Source: Aquibium carbonis
Lineage (GTDB): Bacteria > Pseudomonadota > Alphaproteobacteria > Rhizobiales > Rhizobiaceae
NCBI RefSeq assembly: GCF_003970795.1
Contig: NZ_RWKW01000007.1
Location: 1 to 43,133 of the forward strand
DNA: 43,133 nt
Reading direction: 5' to 3'
This document shows positions 24,902 through 33,180 of the stretch, piece after piece. The notes under the pieces were generated by a model that worked only from the letters and a program-made list of their open reading frames with translations, had not been told where the DNA came from and did not search any database. Within the stretch, counting starts at the first letter, position 1, and each line of letters begins with the position of its first letter. The translations under genes and the position numbers were made by a program.

Positions 24902-26485
24902 TCAGTTGAACTTCCAGGAGAGGCCGACCGTGAAGTTCTGGACGGTGGAGTCTTCCAGGCGGCGCAGGCCGACTTCGGCATCGCCCAGGATGATCTCGCT
25001 CTCGTTCCACTGGGTGTTGCGGTATTCGAGCTTGGTGGACAGGCGGTCGGTCAGCTTGGTTTCGACGCCCAGGCCGAAGGTCCAGCCGTCGCGCTTGAAG
25101 TCGTAGGACAGGACTTCCTGCGAACCGATCGGCGCGAAGCCGGTGTTCAGCGTCAGGTCGGCGTTCAGGCTCTGGCGGGTATAGGCGCCCAGACCGTAGA
25201 ACAGGGTCTGGGGATTGACCAGCACGCCGGCGCGGCCGCCGATCGACCAGGAGTCGCCGGTCTTCAGCGTGTAGGTCAGGTCGCCGCTGGCGGTGACGAC
25301 GCCGTTGTCGCAGTCATCGTCGCCGGGGATGGGGAAGCCCTCGACGCAGTAGTCGCCGAAGAGGCCGACCTGGGACTTCGTGTTGGAGAAGGAATAGTCG
25401 GCGAAGCCGCCGACCACGAAGCGCTGGCCGACCTGGAAGTCGTAGCCGGCCTCGAGACGGCCGACCATGCCTTCGCCGCCGAAGTCGAGATCGCCGCCGA
25501 TCGAGAAGATGTCGACGGGTCCGACCTGGATCAGGCCGCCGGTCGTGTAGTCATACAGGTCGAGCCCGGCATTGTGGCGCGCGGTGGTGAACCCGCCGGC
25601 CGCGCCGACGTAGAAGCCCGTCCAGTTGACAGCCGGGATGGCGTCGACCGCAGCCTGCTGGGCCGCATTGTCGCCGCCGAAGCGCCAAGACAGCACACCG
25701 CGCATCGACTGCACCACGGCGTCGTCCCAGGTGCTGATGCCACCTGTCTCCGTGAAGGGTATGTTGGTGTCGTTCTCCCACTGGGTGCGGCGGTATTCCA
25801 TCTTCAGCGACATGGCGCCCGTGACCGGCGCCTCGATGCCGCCGCCGAAGGTCCAGCCGTCGCGCTCGTAGTCGTAGGCGGCGATCGTGGTCGAGCCGCC
25901 GAGGCCCGAATTCAGCGTCAGATCGCCCTCCAGCTTGGTGCGGGTGAAACCGCCGAGCACATAGGTCAGGGCGCCCGGATTGGCGACGTAACCGGCGCGG
26001 CCGAGGATGCTCCAGCTGCTCTTGGCGGTGAGCGAATAGTTCAGGCCGATGGAATCGTCGATCTCGCCTATGTCGCAATTGTCCGGTCCATCGGGATTTT
26101 CGTAGCAGACGTCCGCACCCAGGCCGCCGCCGGCCTTGAAGTTCGACCAGGTGTAGTCGCCCTGGATGCCGATGACGAAGCGCTCGCCGATCTGGTGGTC
26201 GTAGCCGGCCTCGATCGTGCCGAGCGCGCCGTCGCCGCCGAGGTCCAGCATGCCGCCGACGGAGAACAGGTCGATCGGGCCGACCTGGATCAGGCCGCCG
26301 GTGTCGTAGTCGTAGATCGATGCGCCCGCATCGTGCGAAACCCCGCCGAGACCGGCGCCGACGCCGACGTGGAAGCCCGTCCAGTTATAGGCCGCCGGCG
26401 GCGCGTAGACGATCTGGTCGGCCGCGTAGGCCGTGCTGCTCGCCATGGCGAACATGATCGCCGCCGTGATTTTCCTGGAACGCAT
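24902..26485 (-). CDS. Outer-membrane protein with two tandem 8-strand-type beta-barrels
   Basis: This 527-residue outer-membrane protein has a signal peptide (1-22, ending AYA) and two homologous barrel modules. Module 1 (about 34-269) runs from NWTGFHVG to SWRFGG. Module 2 (about 287-527) runs from NWTGFYVG to SWKFN. Both contain YDYxTGGLIQVGP near their start, a GYD-x-QxGxRFV strand, an acidic cysteine-bearing loop, and YxRDGWTFGxGxE plus EYRxTQW near their end. Single-module relatives are Omp25/Omp31-type proteins of Hyphomicrobiales. ATG 26485 has GGGGAG eight bases upstream and starts the signal peptide; the frame is open much further upstream without signal. The gene is inserted between liuB and liuD on the opposite strand. 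Confidence 0.88.
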   Translation of the reverse strand: MRSRKITAAIMFAMASSTAYAADQIVYAPPAAYNWTGFHVGVGAGLGGVSHDAGASIYDYDTGGLIQVGPIDLFSVGGMLDLGGDGALGTIEAGYDHQIGERFVIGIQGDYTWSNFKAGGGLGADVCYENPDGPDNCDIGEIDDSIGLNYSLTAKSSWSILGRAGYVANPGALTYVLGGFTRTKLEGDLTLNSGLGGSTTIAAYDYERDGWTFGGGIEAPVTGAMSLKMEYRRTQWENDTNIPFTETGGISTWDDAVVQSMRGVLSWRFGGDNAAQQAAVDAIPAVNWTGFYVGAAGGFTTARHNAGLDLYDYTTGGLIQVGPVDIFSIGGDLDFGGEGMVGRLEAGYDFQVGQRFVVGGFADYSFSNTKSQVGLFGDYCVEGFPIPGDDDCDNGVVTASGDLTYTLKTGDSWSIGGRAGVLVNPQTLFYGLGAYTRQSLNADLTLNTGFAPIGSQEVLSYDFKRDGWTFGLGVETKLTDRLSTKLEYRNTQWNESEIILGDAEVGLRRLEDSTVQNFTVGLSWKFN

Positions 26486-27009
26486 TCTCGATCTCCCCGT
26501 GGTCTTCCGCACTCGTCGTGACGTGGGGGCACTTTTAGTCTCCGCCAGAGCGCTAATACAACCTGGAATCACCACAGATCCGCCACGGTTCGAGCCTGCA
26601 AACCGGTTGCCGTTGCCATAATGCAACATTCGGTTGCGCTCTCGTGATCGGCGCGGCAATCTTCTCAAACAGGCGCGCAAGAAAGAACAATACCGTATAC
26701 TGTCGTCTTTCAGACCATTTTTCAGCATCCTTCCGGCATCGAGAGTCGATCGGCAGCAAGCCGGAATCGATCGGGCCTCCGCGCGCCGGACCTTCGGCGG
26801 CACCCTCGAACCAGCGCGATGCGCCTCAGGTTGTACAGCCCGGTGGTATCGCGCCCGAGCGGGGAAACAGGAGAGACAACCCAAGATGGCGAACGAGACC
26901 GGCGCATGCCCGCCCGCTGCGCGTGAAAAGCGGGATCGCGACATCTCCGCCCCGTTTGGGAACACCTGGCCCGCCCCGCCGTTTGCCGTGGACCAGGAAC
27001 AGGAGACGC
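26486..27009. other. Intergenic region upstream of the OMP gene
   Basis: These 524 bp contain the OMP leader (minus strand), the inverted repeat at 26612-26627, and an AT-richer patch with GTATAC at 26697-26702. Beyond about 26750 I see neither a gene nor a recognisable site. Confidence 0.5.
26612..26627. promoter_or_regulatory. Inverted repeat GTTGC-CATAAT-GCAAC before the OMP gene
   Basis: This is a 5-bp inverted repeat with 6-bp spacing, about 127 bp upstream of the OMP ATG. It has the same arms and spacing as the repeat before porin 2. The bases TGCAACATTCGG (26622-26633) recur before porin 3. Confidence 0.45.
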
Positions 27010-27216
27010 ATGATGACCAAGCAAACGCCGGAAGAGACCAGGAAAGCCAACGAAAGCATCAGCCGCGCGGACGACAAGTCCGGGAGCCATCGCCAGGGGA
27101 CCTCCCTTGCGGGTCGCTATGGTGTGGCGGCCAGCGCCATGGCCAGCGACGACGGCGAAAAATCGGAAACGGAACGCGCCGCCGAGCGAGCGAGCAAGAG
27201 CGACGACCGGAGCTAG
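27010..27216 (+). CDS. Small disordered hydrophilic protein
   Basis: This 68-residue product contains almost no hydrophobic core: it is rich in Ser, Lys, Glu, Asp and Ala, with a single mildly hydrophobic segment (SLAGRYGVAASAMAS). No family was recognised. A strong AGGAG lies directly upstream, placed for ATG 27010 or, better spaced, ATG 27013. Such proteins in Hyphomicrobiales are often stress-induced, but nothing here shows that. Confidence 0.55.
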   Translation: MMTKQTPEETRKANESISRADDKSGSHRQGTSLAGRYGVAASAMASDDGEKSETERAAERASKSDDRS

Positions 27217-27282
27217 CCGCGCCGGACTTCCACTCTCGGCCGCCTTTCCCTATGCTCTGCCGAGAGGACGGGAAAGCGGCCG

Positions 27283-27465
27283 ATGAACGCGGGTTGGGTG
27301 AATTTTCTGGCACTGGTCGCTGCCGTGGCGATCATCGGCGGCGCCGTCGCCATCTTCCGTCTTGCGGCGACGCGTCCCGCCGGTCGCAAGGTGGCCGGTC
27401 CGACCAGTCCGTCGAAAACGGCGCGCCGCAAGGTCAACCCCAAGACCGGCGACCTGTTTCCATAG
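27283..27465 (+). CDS. Small single-TM membrane protein
   Basis: This 60-residue protein has an N-terminal TM helix (about 5-27, VNFLALVAAVAIIGGAVAIFRL) and a basic, proline-containing cytoplasmic tail ending KTGDLFP. No family was recognised. The ribosome binding site is weak. It follows the small disordered gene by 66 bp on the same strand and may be in the same transcript. Confidence 0.5.
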   Translation: MNAGWVNFLALVAAVAIIGGAVAIFRLAATRPAGRKVAGPTSPSKTARRKVNPKTGDLFP

Positions 27466-27774
27466 CGAGACATGCGCGACCGCAGCCGGGACACGGCCGA
27501 TCCTGCTCCAGCCTGGCCGTTGCGAGGCGTTCCCGGGTGGCCGAGCGTCCGCATACCGGGACCATGGCAAGGCATGCGAGGCGGGGCTGCAACGCCGTAA
27601 ATGCATCAGGGTGCCGCCCTGCCCAGTAAAGCCGCAGAGATCATCAGCGTCATCACCGACAATCCTTGACGCCGAAGTCGGCGGATAGCAGGATCGAAAT
27701 GCCGCGCATGCTCGTTGTTTTGGGGAAACTGCGACCTCGTTGCGTGGTCATTTTTCGTGGATGGCGGGGGTGCC
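27466..27774. other. Intergenic region before the carrier-thioesterase gene
   Basis: These 309 bp hold no supported gene. The last 60 bp (27710-27770) are richer in T and form the likely promoter/leader of the carrier-thioesterase gene. No known operator was found. Confidence 0.45.
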
Positions 27775-28842
27775 ATGGAAAACGAAGCGTCCGGCGGCGC
27801 AGATCAGGCTGCGATCGAAACGGCCATCCGTGGTTTCTTTGCCTCGGTGCTCGACCTCGACAGGGTCGATGCCTCCGATGATTTCTTCGCGCTCGGTGGC
27901 GATTCGCTCGCCGCCGAGAACCTAATGATCGAGATCGAACGCCACTTCCGGATCACCATTTCGGTGTCGGCGCTGGTGGAAGCGGCCACGCCCTCCCGCC
28001 TCGCGGACGTGGTGGCGCGCCTGCTCGCCCGCAATGCCGGTTCGGTGCTGCTCACCGCGCGCTCCCGCGGAGCCGGGCTTCCGCTGCACTGCGTCCACGG
28101 CGGTGACGGCACCTCGACCTTTCCGGCCAGGCTTGCCGAACGGCTGGCGACGGACAATCCGATCTACGGTTTGCGGGCACGGGGCCTCCAGGATGGGGAG
28201 GTTCCCCTAGCGACTGTCGGCGACATGGCCGAGCTCTACCTGTCGGCCATCCGGGACGGCGTGCAACGCGAAGGGCCTTACCTGCTGCTCGGGCATTGCG
28301 GCGGTTCGATCGTGGCCTACGAGATGGCCCGCAGGCTGATGGCGCGAGGCGAGACGGTGGCCGGGCTCATCCTCATCGATCCCGAGACCGACCGTCGCGC
28401 GCCCTACCTGCACGCCACCGGCGCCGCGCTGGCGTGGCGCGACCTGAAAGGCCGGGAGCGCGCGGCGCGGCTGGCCTTGCGTCTGACGGTGAGCCCGGGC
28501 GTCACCGGGGAGCGGCGGCGGCGACTGGTGCACAGGGCCATCAGCGTGGCGGTGATGCGCTACCGTCCGCAGCCGATCGGCTGCCCGACACTGTTCATCT
28601 GCACCGAAGCGCGCAAGCGTCCGCTGATGCACCCCGAGCGAGGCTTTCCCGCCCTGCTTCCCAGAGGACGCTTCGTCACGCTCGACGTCGCGCACGAAAA
28701 AATGTTCGTCGACACGATCGGCGATGTCGTCGCCGCGATCGCCGGGTTCATCGAGGAGGTCGGGGACGCCCCATTGCTGAAGGAGATCCCCGCGCGTGAA
28801 CCTCTACACCCGTCTGGCGCAGTTGGCGCGATCCCAGCCTGA
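27775..28842 (+). CDS. Peptidyl-carrier-protein/thioesterase didomain protein with Cys nucleophile
   Basis: This 355-residue protein fuses a carrier domain to an alpha/beta-hydrolase of the NRPS thioesterase type. The carrier (about 10-86) has FFALGGDSLAAENL with phosphopantetheine-site S44. The thioesterase (about 100-330) has LPLHCVHGGDGTS (oxyanion loop), GHCGGSIVAYEMA at 173-185 with C175 where most relatives have serine, the candidate acid D202 in LILIDPE, and H307 in VAHEKMF. Cys at this place is known in aminoacyl shuttle enzymes (SyrC, CmaE) and beta-lactone-forming thioesterases. The next gene, an adenylation enzyme, overlaps it by 47 bp. There is no condensation domain, so the pair probably activates and transfers or releases a single acid. 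Confidence 0.85.
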   Translation: MENEASGGADQAAIETAIRGFFASVLDLDRVDASDDFFALGGDSLAAENLMIEIERHFRITISVSALVEAATPSRLADVVARLLARNAGSVLLTARSRGAGLPLHCVHGGDGTSTFPARLAERLATDNPIYGLRARGLQDGEVPLATVGDMAELYLSAIRDGVQREGPYLLLGHCGGSIVAYEMARRLMARGETVAGLILIDPETDRRAPYLHATGAALAWRDLKGRERAARLALRLTVSPGVTGERRRRLVHRAISVAVMRYRPQPIGCPTLFICTEARKRPLMHPERGFPALLPRGRFVTLDVAHEKMFVDTIGDVVAAIAGFIEEVGDAPLLKEIPAREPLHPSGAVGAIPA

Positions 28843-30235
28843 CAAGGCGGCCATCGAGGGAACGTCGCACAGTCTGTCCTACCGCGAACTCGACGTCGCG
28901 GCCCGCCGTGTCGCGGCCGGTCTGCGAAGCCGCGGCGTCGGCACCGGAGACTTCGTCGGCCTTCGCCTCAAGGACACGCCGGCGCATGTCGCCGCGTTCT
29001 TCGGGGTCATGCGGCTGGGCGCCGCCATCCTGCCGTTCGACTGGCGCGGCACGCAAGCCGAGTTCGAGCGCGTGAAGGGGCAGTTCGGCCCCGCGATCAT
29101 CCTCACGGATGGCGGCGCGCCTGCGGGGCTGGCCGGCGCGATGACCGACCTGGCGGATGTGATGCAGGCCGAACCGGACGAGGAACCCGTCGCGCCGGTC
29201 GAGAACGCGCCCATGGGCCTCAGCCTCACCTCCGGCACCACAGGCACGCCCAAGGCCATGGTCGTCACGCACGAGCAGTTGCATGCGCGTTGCGCGGCGA
29301 GGACCATCACCGGCGTCTTCCGCCCGGACGACCGCTATCTGTCGACCCTGCCGCTCGCCTATCCGGCCGGCCGGGAACATGCCATCTGCGTCATCCTTCT
29401 CGGCGCCACGCTCGTGATCTTCCCGTCCCTCTTCGAGCCGGGGGAACTCGTCGATCACGTGAACGCCAATGGCATCACCGCGCTGATCATGTCGCCCAAT
29501 TCGACGCGGGCGCTGCTTCGGATGCGGCCAGCCAGCGGTCTGCTCATGCCCGGGCTACGCACGATGATCTCCGCCACGTCGAAGCTCCAACCGGAGGAAC
29601 GCACCGATCTTCTGGCGCGCGTCGCACCCGGGCTGATCGACTATTACGGCAGCACGGGCACCGGACCGATCGCGGCGATCACCAGGCCGGCGGACATCGT
29701 CGCGCCGTCGGCGGTCGGGCATCCGGTCTTCGGCATGGAGGTCGAGATCGTCGATGACGACGACACGCCGCTGGCGCTCGGAGAGACGGGCAACATCCGC
29801 GTCCGTGGTCCCGCGGTCAGCACGCGCGCGATCGGCGCCGCCGACGAGCGGGAGGGCTTTCGCGGCGGCTGGTACTATCCCGGCGATCTCGGCAGCCTGG
29901 GCGAGGACGGGCTCCTGCATCTGCACGGCCGCGCCGCGGACCTGATCAAGCGCGGCGGGCTGATGGTCCACGCGCAGGAGGTGGAGCAGGCGCTGCGGCG
30001 CCACGCTTCGGTGCAGGACGCCGCGGTGGTCGGCGCGCCGTCGGCCACGCTTGGCCAGGACGTGGTGGCCTTCGTGATGGCGAGCGGCCCCGTCGACGCG
30101 CGTGACCTGATCCGGCACTGCCGCCGGGAACTGGCGCCCTACAAGGTTCCGGCCCGCATCGAGTTTCGAGATGCACTGCCGCGAAACGCCTCCGGCAAGG
30201 TGGTGAAGGCTGCGCTGCTGGAGCTCCTTGAGTGA
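28796..30235 (+). CDS. Stand-alone AMP-dependent adenylation enzyme / acyl-CoA ligase
   Basis: This 479-residue ANL-superfamily enzyme activates a carboxylic acid as acyl-AMP. Core motifs are LTSGTTGTPKAMV (A3, 144-156), YYGSTGTG (A5, 283-290), YYPGDLG (A7, 360-366), GRAADLIKRGG with the hinge (A8, about 378-388), and PRNASGKVVK (A10) with catalytic K468. The A4 region is LPLAYPAGREHAICV, without the aspartate typical of alpha-amino-acid-specific A domains, so the substrate may be an aryl or fatty acid; this is an inference. GTG 28796 lies within the carrier-thioesterase gene, which indicates coupled translation. The likely job is to load S44 of the upstream carrier. Confidence 0.88.
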   Translation: MNLYTRLAQLARSQPDKAAIEGTSHSLSYRELDVAARRVAAGLRSRGVGTGDFVGLRLKDTPAHVAAFFGVMRLGAAILPFDWRGTQAEFERVKGQFGPAIILTDGGAPAGLAGAMTDLADVMQAEPDEEPVAPVENAPMGLSLTSGTTGTPKAMVVTHEQLHARCAARTITGVFRPDDRYLSTLPLAYPAGREHAICVILLGATLVIFPSLFEPGELVDHVNANGITALIMSPNSTRALLRMRPASGLLMPGLRTMISATSKLQPEERTDLLARVAPGLIDYYGSTGTGPIAAITRPADIVAPSAVGHPVFGMEVEIVDDDDTPLALGETGNIRVRGPAVSTRAIGAADEREGFRGGWYYPGDLGSLGEDGLLHLHGRAADLIKRGGLMVHAQEVEQALRRHASVQDAAVVGAPSATLGQDVVAFVMASGPVDARDLIRHCRRELAPYKVPARIEFRDALPRNASGKVVKAALLELLE

Positions 30236-30371
30236 CGAGGAACGACCCGGCCGGAGCAGCCCCGCCGGACCACGACACATCGCCTCGAAGGTCATCCCGC
30301 CATGGCGGCCCGCGCTTGGACGGCGCGGCGAACTCGGCTAACACTGCCGCATCGCCAGCCGGGGAGGAACC

Positions 30372-32327
30372 ATGTTTTCCAAGATCCTGATCGCCAATCG
30401 CGGCGAGATCGCCTGCCGCGTCATCCGCACCGCCCGGCGCATGGGGGTGAGGACCGTCGCGGTCCATTCCGACGCGGATGCCGCGTCGCTGCACGTCGCG
30501 ATGGCTGACGAGGCCGTGCATATCGGCGCGTCTCCCGTCAGCGAGAGCTATCTCAAGGCCGACCGGATCATCGAGGCGGCGCTGGCGACCGGCGCGCAGG
30601 CGATCCATCCGGGTTACGGCTTCCTGTCGGAAAACCCCGGCTTCGTCGACGCCGTGACGGCCGCCGGGCTCGTCTTCATCGGCCCTTCGGCGGATTCCAT
30701 CCGCGCCATGGGGCTGAAGGACGCGGCCAAGCGGCTGATGGAGAAGGCCGGCGTGCCCGTGGTGCCGGGCTATCACGGCGAGGGCCAGGCGCTGGTGCTG
30801 CTGGCCGGCAAGGCCAACGAGATCGGCTATCCGGTGCTGATCAAGGCGCGGGCGGGCGGCGGCGGCAAGGGCATGCGCCGGGTCGACCGGCCGGAGGATT
30901 TTCCCGATGCGCTGAGCGGGGCGCGACGCGAGGCCAAGGCCGCCTTCGGCGACGAGGCCGTTCTGATCGAGAAATATGTCGACAAGCCGCGCCACATCGA
31001 GGTGCAGGTGTTCGGCGACAATTTCGGCAATGCCGTGCATCTCTACGAGCGCGACTGCTCGGCCCAGCGCCGCCACCAGAAGGTGATCGAGGAGGCCCCC
31101 GCCCCCGGCATGACCGACGCCATGCGCGCGGCGATGACGAATGCGGCGGTGAAGGCCGCGCGCGCCATCGGCTATTCCGGCGCCGGCACGATCGAGTTCA
31201 TCGTCGACGCGTCGGAGGGACTGAGGCCCGACCGCTTCTGGTTCATGGAGATGAACACGCGGCTGCAGGTGGAGCACCCCGTGACCGAGATGGTGACGGG
31301 CGTCGACCTGGTCGAATGGCAGCTTCGGGTGGCGGCAGGCGAGACGCTGCCGCTGGCGCAGGAGGAGATCCGCCTCGACGGCCACGCCTTCGAGGCGCGC
31401 ATCTATGCCGAGGATGCCTCGCGCGGCTTCCTGCCGGCCACCGGCACGCTGCACCACCTCGTCTTCCCGTCGCGCGCCCCCGAGGGCGCCGACATGCGCA
31501 TCGAGACCGGCGTGCGCCAGGGCGACGCCATCTCGCCCTTCTACGACCCGATGATCGCCAAGCTGGTGGTCAAGGCACCTTCGCGGCCGGCCGCGCTGAC
31601 GGCGCTGTCGCAGGCGCTGGCGGAGACGGAGGTCGCGGGCTCCGTCGTCAACATCCCCTTTCTGGTGGCGCTGGCCGGCGACCACGACTTTGCAGCCGGC
31701 GATGTCGACACCGGCCTGATCGGCCGCAAGCAGGACGCCCTGACGGCACTGCCCGGCGCGTCGCGCCAGGTGGCGGCGCTGGCCGCGCTGGCGGCGTCCG
31801 GCGCGCGCAGTTCTTCCGACGCATCTGATCCCTGGGAGGCGCTGGCCGGCTACGCGCATTTCCATCCGGTCGGCAAGCGCGTCAACCTGAAGCGCGGCGA
31901 CGACGACGTGTCGGCCCGCATCACGGCGCGCCGCGACGGTCGCCACGCGGTGGCCTTCGACGACGGCGAAACGCTGGTGGTGGACGAGGCGCATGCGTCG
32001 GCGGCACGCGTGGCACGCTGGCCGGGCCATGTCACCGTCTTCGAGGGTCCCGTCGGCCACGGCTTCGTCATCGCCGATCCGTTCGAGGCGGCGGAAGACG
32101 CGGCGGCCAGCGGCGACGCCCTGCGCGCGCCGATGCCGGGGCTGGTGAAGATCGTGCGCGCTTCGGCGGGCGACACGGTGCGCCGCGGCCAGGCGCTGCT
32201 GGTGCTCGAAGCCATGAAGATGGAGCACACGATCGCCGCTCCGCACGACGGCACGATCGATGCCATCGCCGCCGAAGGCGCTCAGGTGAGCGAGGGAACG
32301 GTGCTGGTACGGTTCAAGGAGGGGTGA
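30372..32327 (+). CDS. liuD: Methylcrotonyl-CoA carboxylase, biotin-carrying (alpha) subunit
   Basis: This subunit carboxylates biotin with ATP and bicarbonate and presents it to LiuB. The 651 residues hold a biotin carboxylase domain (1-445) with ILIANRGEIACRVIRTARR, the glycine-rich ATP loop KARAGGGGKGMR, the ERDCSAQRRHQKV loop and FMEMNTRLQVEHPVTE. A BT linker region and a biotinyl domain follow, with biotinylated K616 in EAMKMEH. The length and domain order fit MCC alpha. GGGGAGG lies just before ATG 30372. It follows the adenylation gene by 136 bp. The usual neighbours liuC and liuE do not follow; an orphan HigA gene does. Confidence 0.95.
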   Translation: MFSKILIANRGEIACRVIRTARRMGVRTVAVHSDADAASLHVAMADEAVHIGASPVSESYLKADRIIEAALATGAQAIHPGYGFLSENPGFVDAVTAAGLVFIGPSADSIRAMGLKDAAKRLMEKAGVPVVPGYHGEGQALVLLAGKANEIGYPVLIKARAGGGGKGMRRVDRPEDFPDALSGARREAKAAFGDEAVLIEKYVDKPRHIEVQVFGDNFGNAVHLYERDCSAQRRHQKVIEEAPAPGMTDAMRAAMTNAAVKAARAIGYSGAGTIEFIVDASEGLRPDRFWFMEMNTRLQVEHPVTEMVTGVDLVEWQLRVAAGETLPLAQEEIRLDGHAFEARIYAEDASRGFLPATGTLHHLVFPSRAPEGADMRIETGVRQGDAISPFYDPMIAKLVVKAPSRPAALTALSQALAETEVAGSVVNIPFLVALAGDHDFAAGDVDTGLIGRKQDALTALPGASRQVAALAALAASGARSSSDASDPWEALAGYAHFHPVGKRVNLKRGDDDVSARITARRDGRHAVAFDDGETLVVDEAHASAARVARWPGHVTVFEGPVGHGFVIADPFEAAEDAAASGDALRAPMPGLVKIVRASAGDTVRRGQALLVLEAMKMEHTIAAPHDGTIDAIAAEGAQVSEGTVLVRFKEG

Positions 32328-32331
32328 AGGC

Positions 32332-32631
32332 ATGGCGAAAGAACTGGCGCCCATCCCCCCCGGCGAGATCCTGCTCGAGGAGTTCATGAAGCCGCTCGGC
32401 GTGTCGCAGAACCAGCTGTCGCGCGACATCGACGTGCCCGTGAGCCGCGTCTCGGCGATCGTCAAGGGCGAGCGCGGTATCTCGCCCGATACGGCCCTGC
32501 GGCTGGCACGCTATTTCGGGACCACGCCCGAACTCTGGCTCAACCTGCAGGCTTCGCACGACCTGCGCGTGCTGCGTGCCCGCGACTGGGGCGAGATCGA
32601 GAAACGCATCCGGCCGCTGAACGCGGCCTGA
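32332..32631 (+). CDS. HigA-family antitoxin, no adjacent toxin
   Basis: This 99-residue HTH_3 protein of the HigA type has the family opening PPGEILLEEFMKPLGVSQNQLSRDI, recognition helix VSRVSAIVKGERGIS, and the tail GTTPELWLNLQASHDL. HigA normally follows a HigB RNase gene. Here the preceding gene is liuD, only 4 bp upstream, and nothing after it resembles a toxin. It is therefore an orphan antitoxin or a domesticated regulator translated with liuD. A strong terminator closes the unit. Confidence 0.9.
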   Translation: MAKELAPIPPGEILLEEFMKPLGVSQNQLSRDIDVPVSRVSAIVKGERGISPDTALRLARYFGTTPELWLNLQASHDLRVLRARDWGEIEKRIRPLNAA

Positions 32632-32693
32632 CGAGGGCAACGGCTCCGCACCCCCGGGTCGGTCAGACCGACGCTGACGACCATTGAAAAGCG

Positions 32694-32728
32694 AAACCGC
32701 GCCGGCCTCCCCAAGCCGGCGCGGTTTT
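32694..32728 (+). terminator. Rho-independent terminator of the liuD-higA unit
   Basis: A perfect 13-bp stem (32694-32706 with 32715-32727), an 8-base loop and a TTTT end lie 62 bp after the HigA stop. Confidence 0.92.
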
Positions 32729-32913
32729 GGTGGCGGCGGCCGTCGCGCTGTCCTTCAACCGCGACGATCCGTCTTCTCCCGCCTAACCCGACCCACTTGT
32801 CCGACGCCGCCCGTATCCCAATCCTTAAGATTGCGTCGGCGCAGACAATAAATTCGTCGGCATCGCGCCGCGGCGGCAGAGACCACCGATCCCGGCGCGA
32901 ACGGTCGACGCCT

Positions 32914-33180
32914 TCAGTGCATCGTCATCCACTCGCGGGCCTCGCGCAGGGCGCGGGCGATTTCCAGCTTGGTCATCGAGGAGGCCACCTCGCCGCGCAG
33001 CCGGGCGGCGCGATCCGAGCCCTTGATGGCGGCGATGTTGAACCATTTGTGCGCGGCGACCATGTCGATCTCGCAGTCGCGGCCGGTGGCGTACATCATG
33101 CCGAGTTCGAAGAGAATGTCGGCCTGGGCGTTGTTTCCGATGTCGCCGAAACCGGCGTCGAGCATTTCGAAGCGTGCCAT
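32914..33180 (-). CDS. Small SEL1-repeat-like protein
   Basis: This 88-residue helical protein carries one SEL1-type repeat: ADILFELGMMYATGRDCEIDMVAAHKWFNIAAIKG, with the GxMYxxG and AxKWFxxAA pattern at about 20-54. A charged C-terminal helix (EIARALREAREWM) follows. SEL1 repeats mediate protein contacts; the partner is unknown. Proteins of this size are widespread in Hyphomicrobiales, usually as single genes. The ribosome binding site is weak. Confidence 0.75.
   Translation of the reverse strand: MARFEMLDAGFGDIGNNAQADILFELGMMYATGRDCEIDMVAAHKWFNIAAIKGSDRAARLRGEVASSMTKLEIARALREAREWMTMH

Noticed and set aside
24881-26521. Plus-strand frame of 546 codons antisense to the tandem-barrel OMP
   Set aside because: Its internal repeats simply mirror the duplicated barrel on the coding strand.
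26486-26965. Open 160-codon N-terminal extension of the OMP
   Set aside because: A good ribosome binding site and signal peptide begin at 26485; the extension overlaps the promoter region.
29946-32465. Minus-strand frame of 839 codons antisense to liuD
   Set aside because: Composition is His/Arg/Ala-rich without domains; liuD is clearly coding on the other strand.
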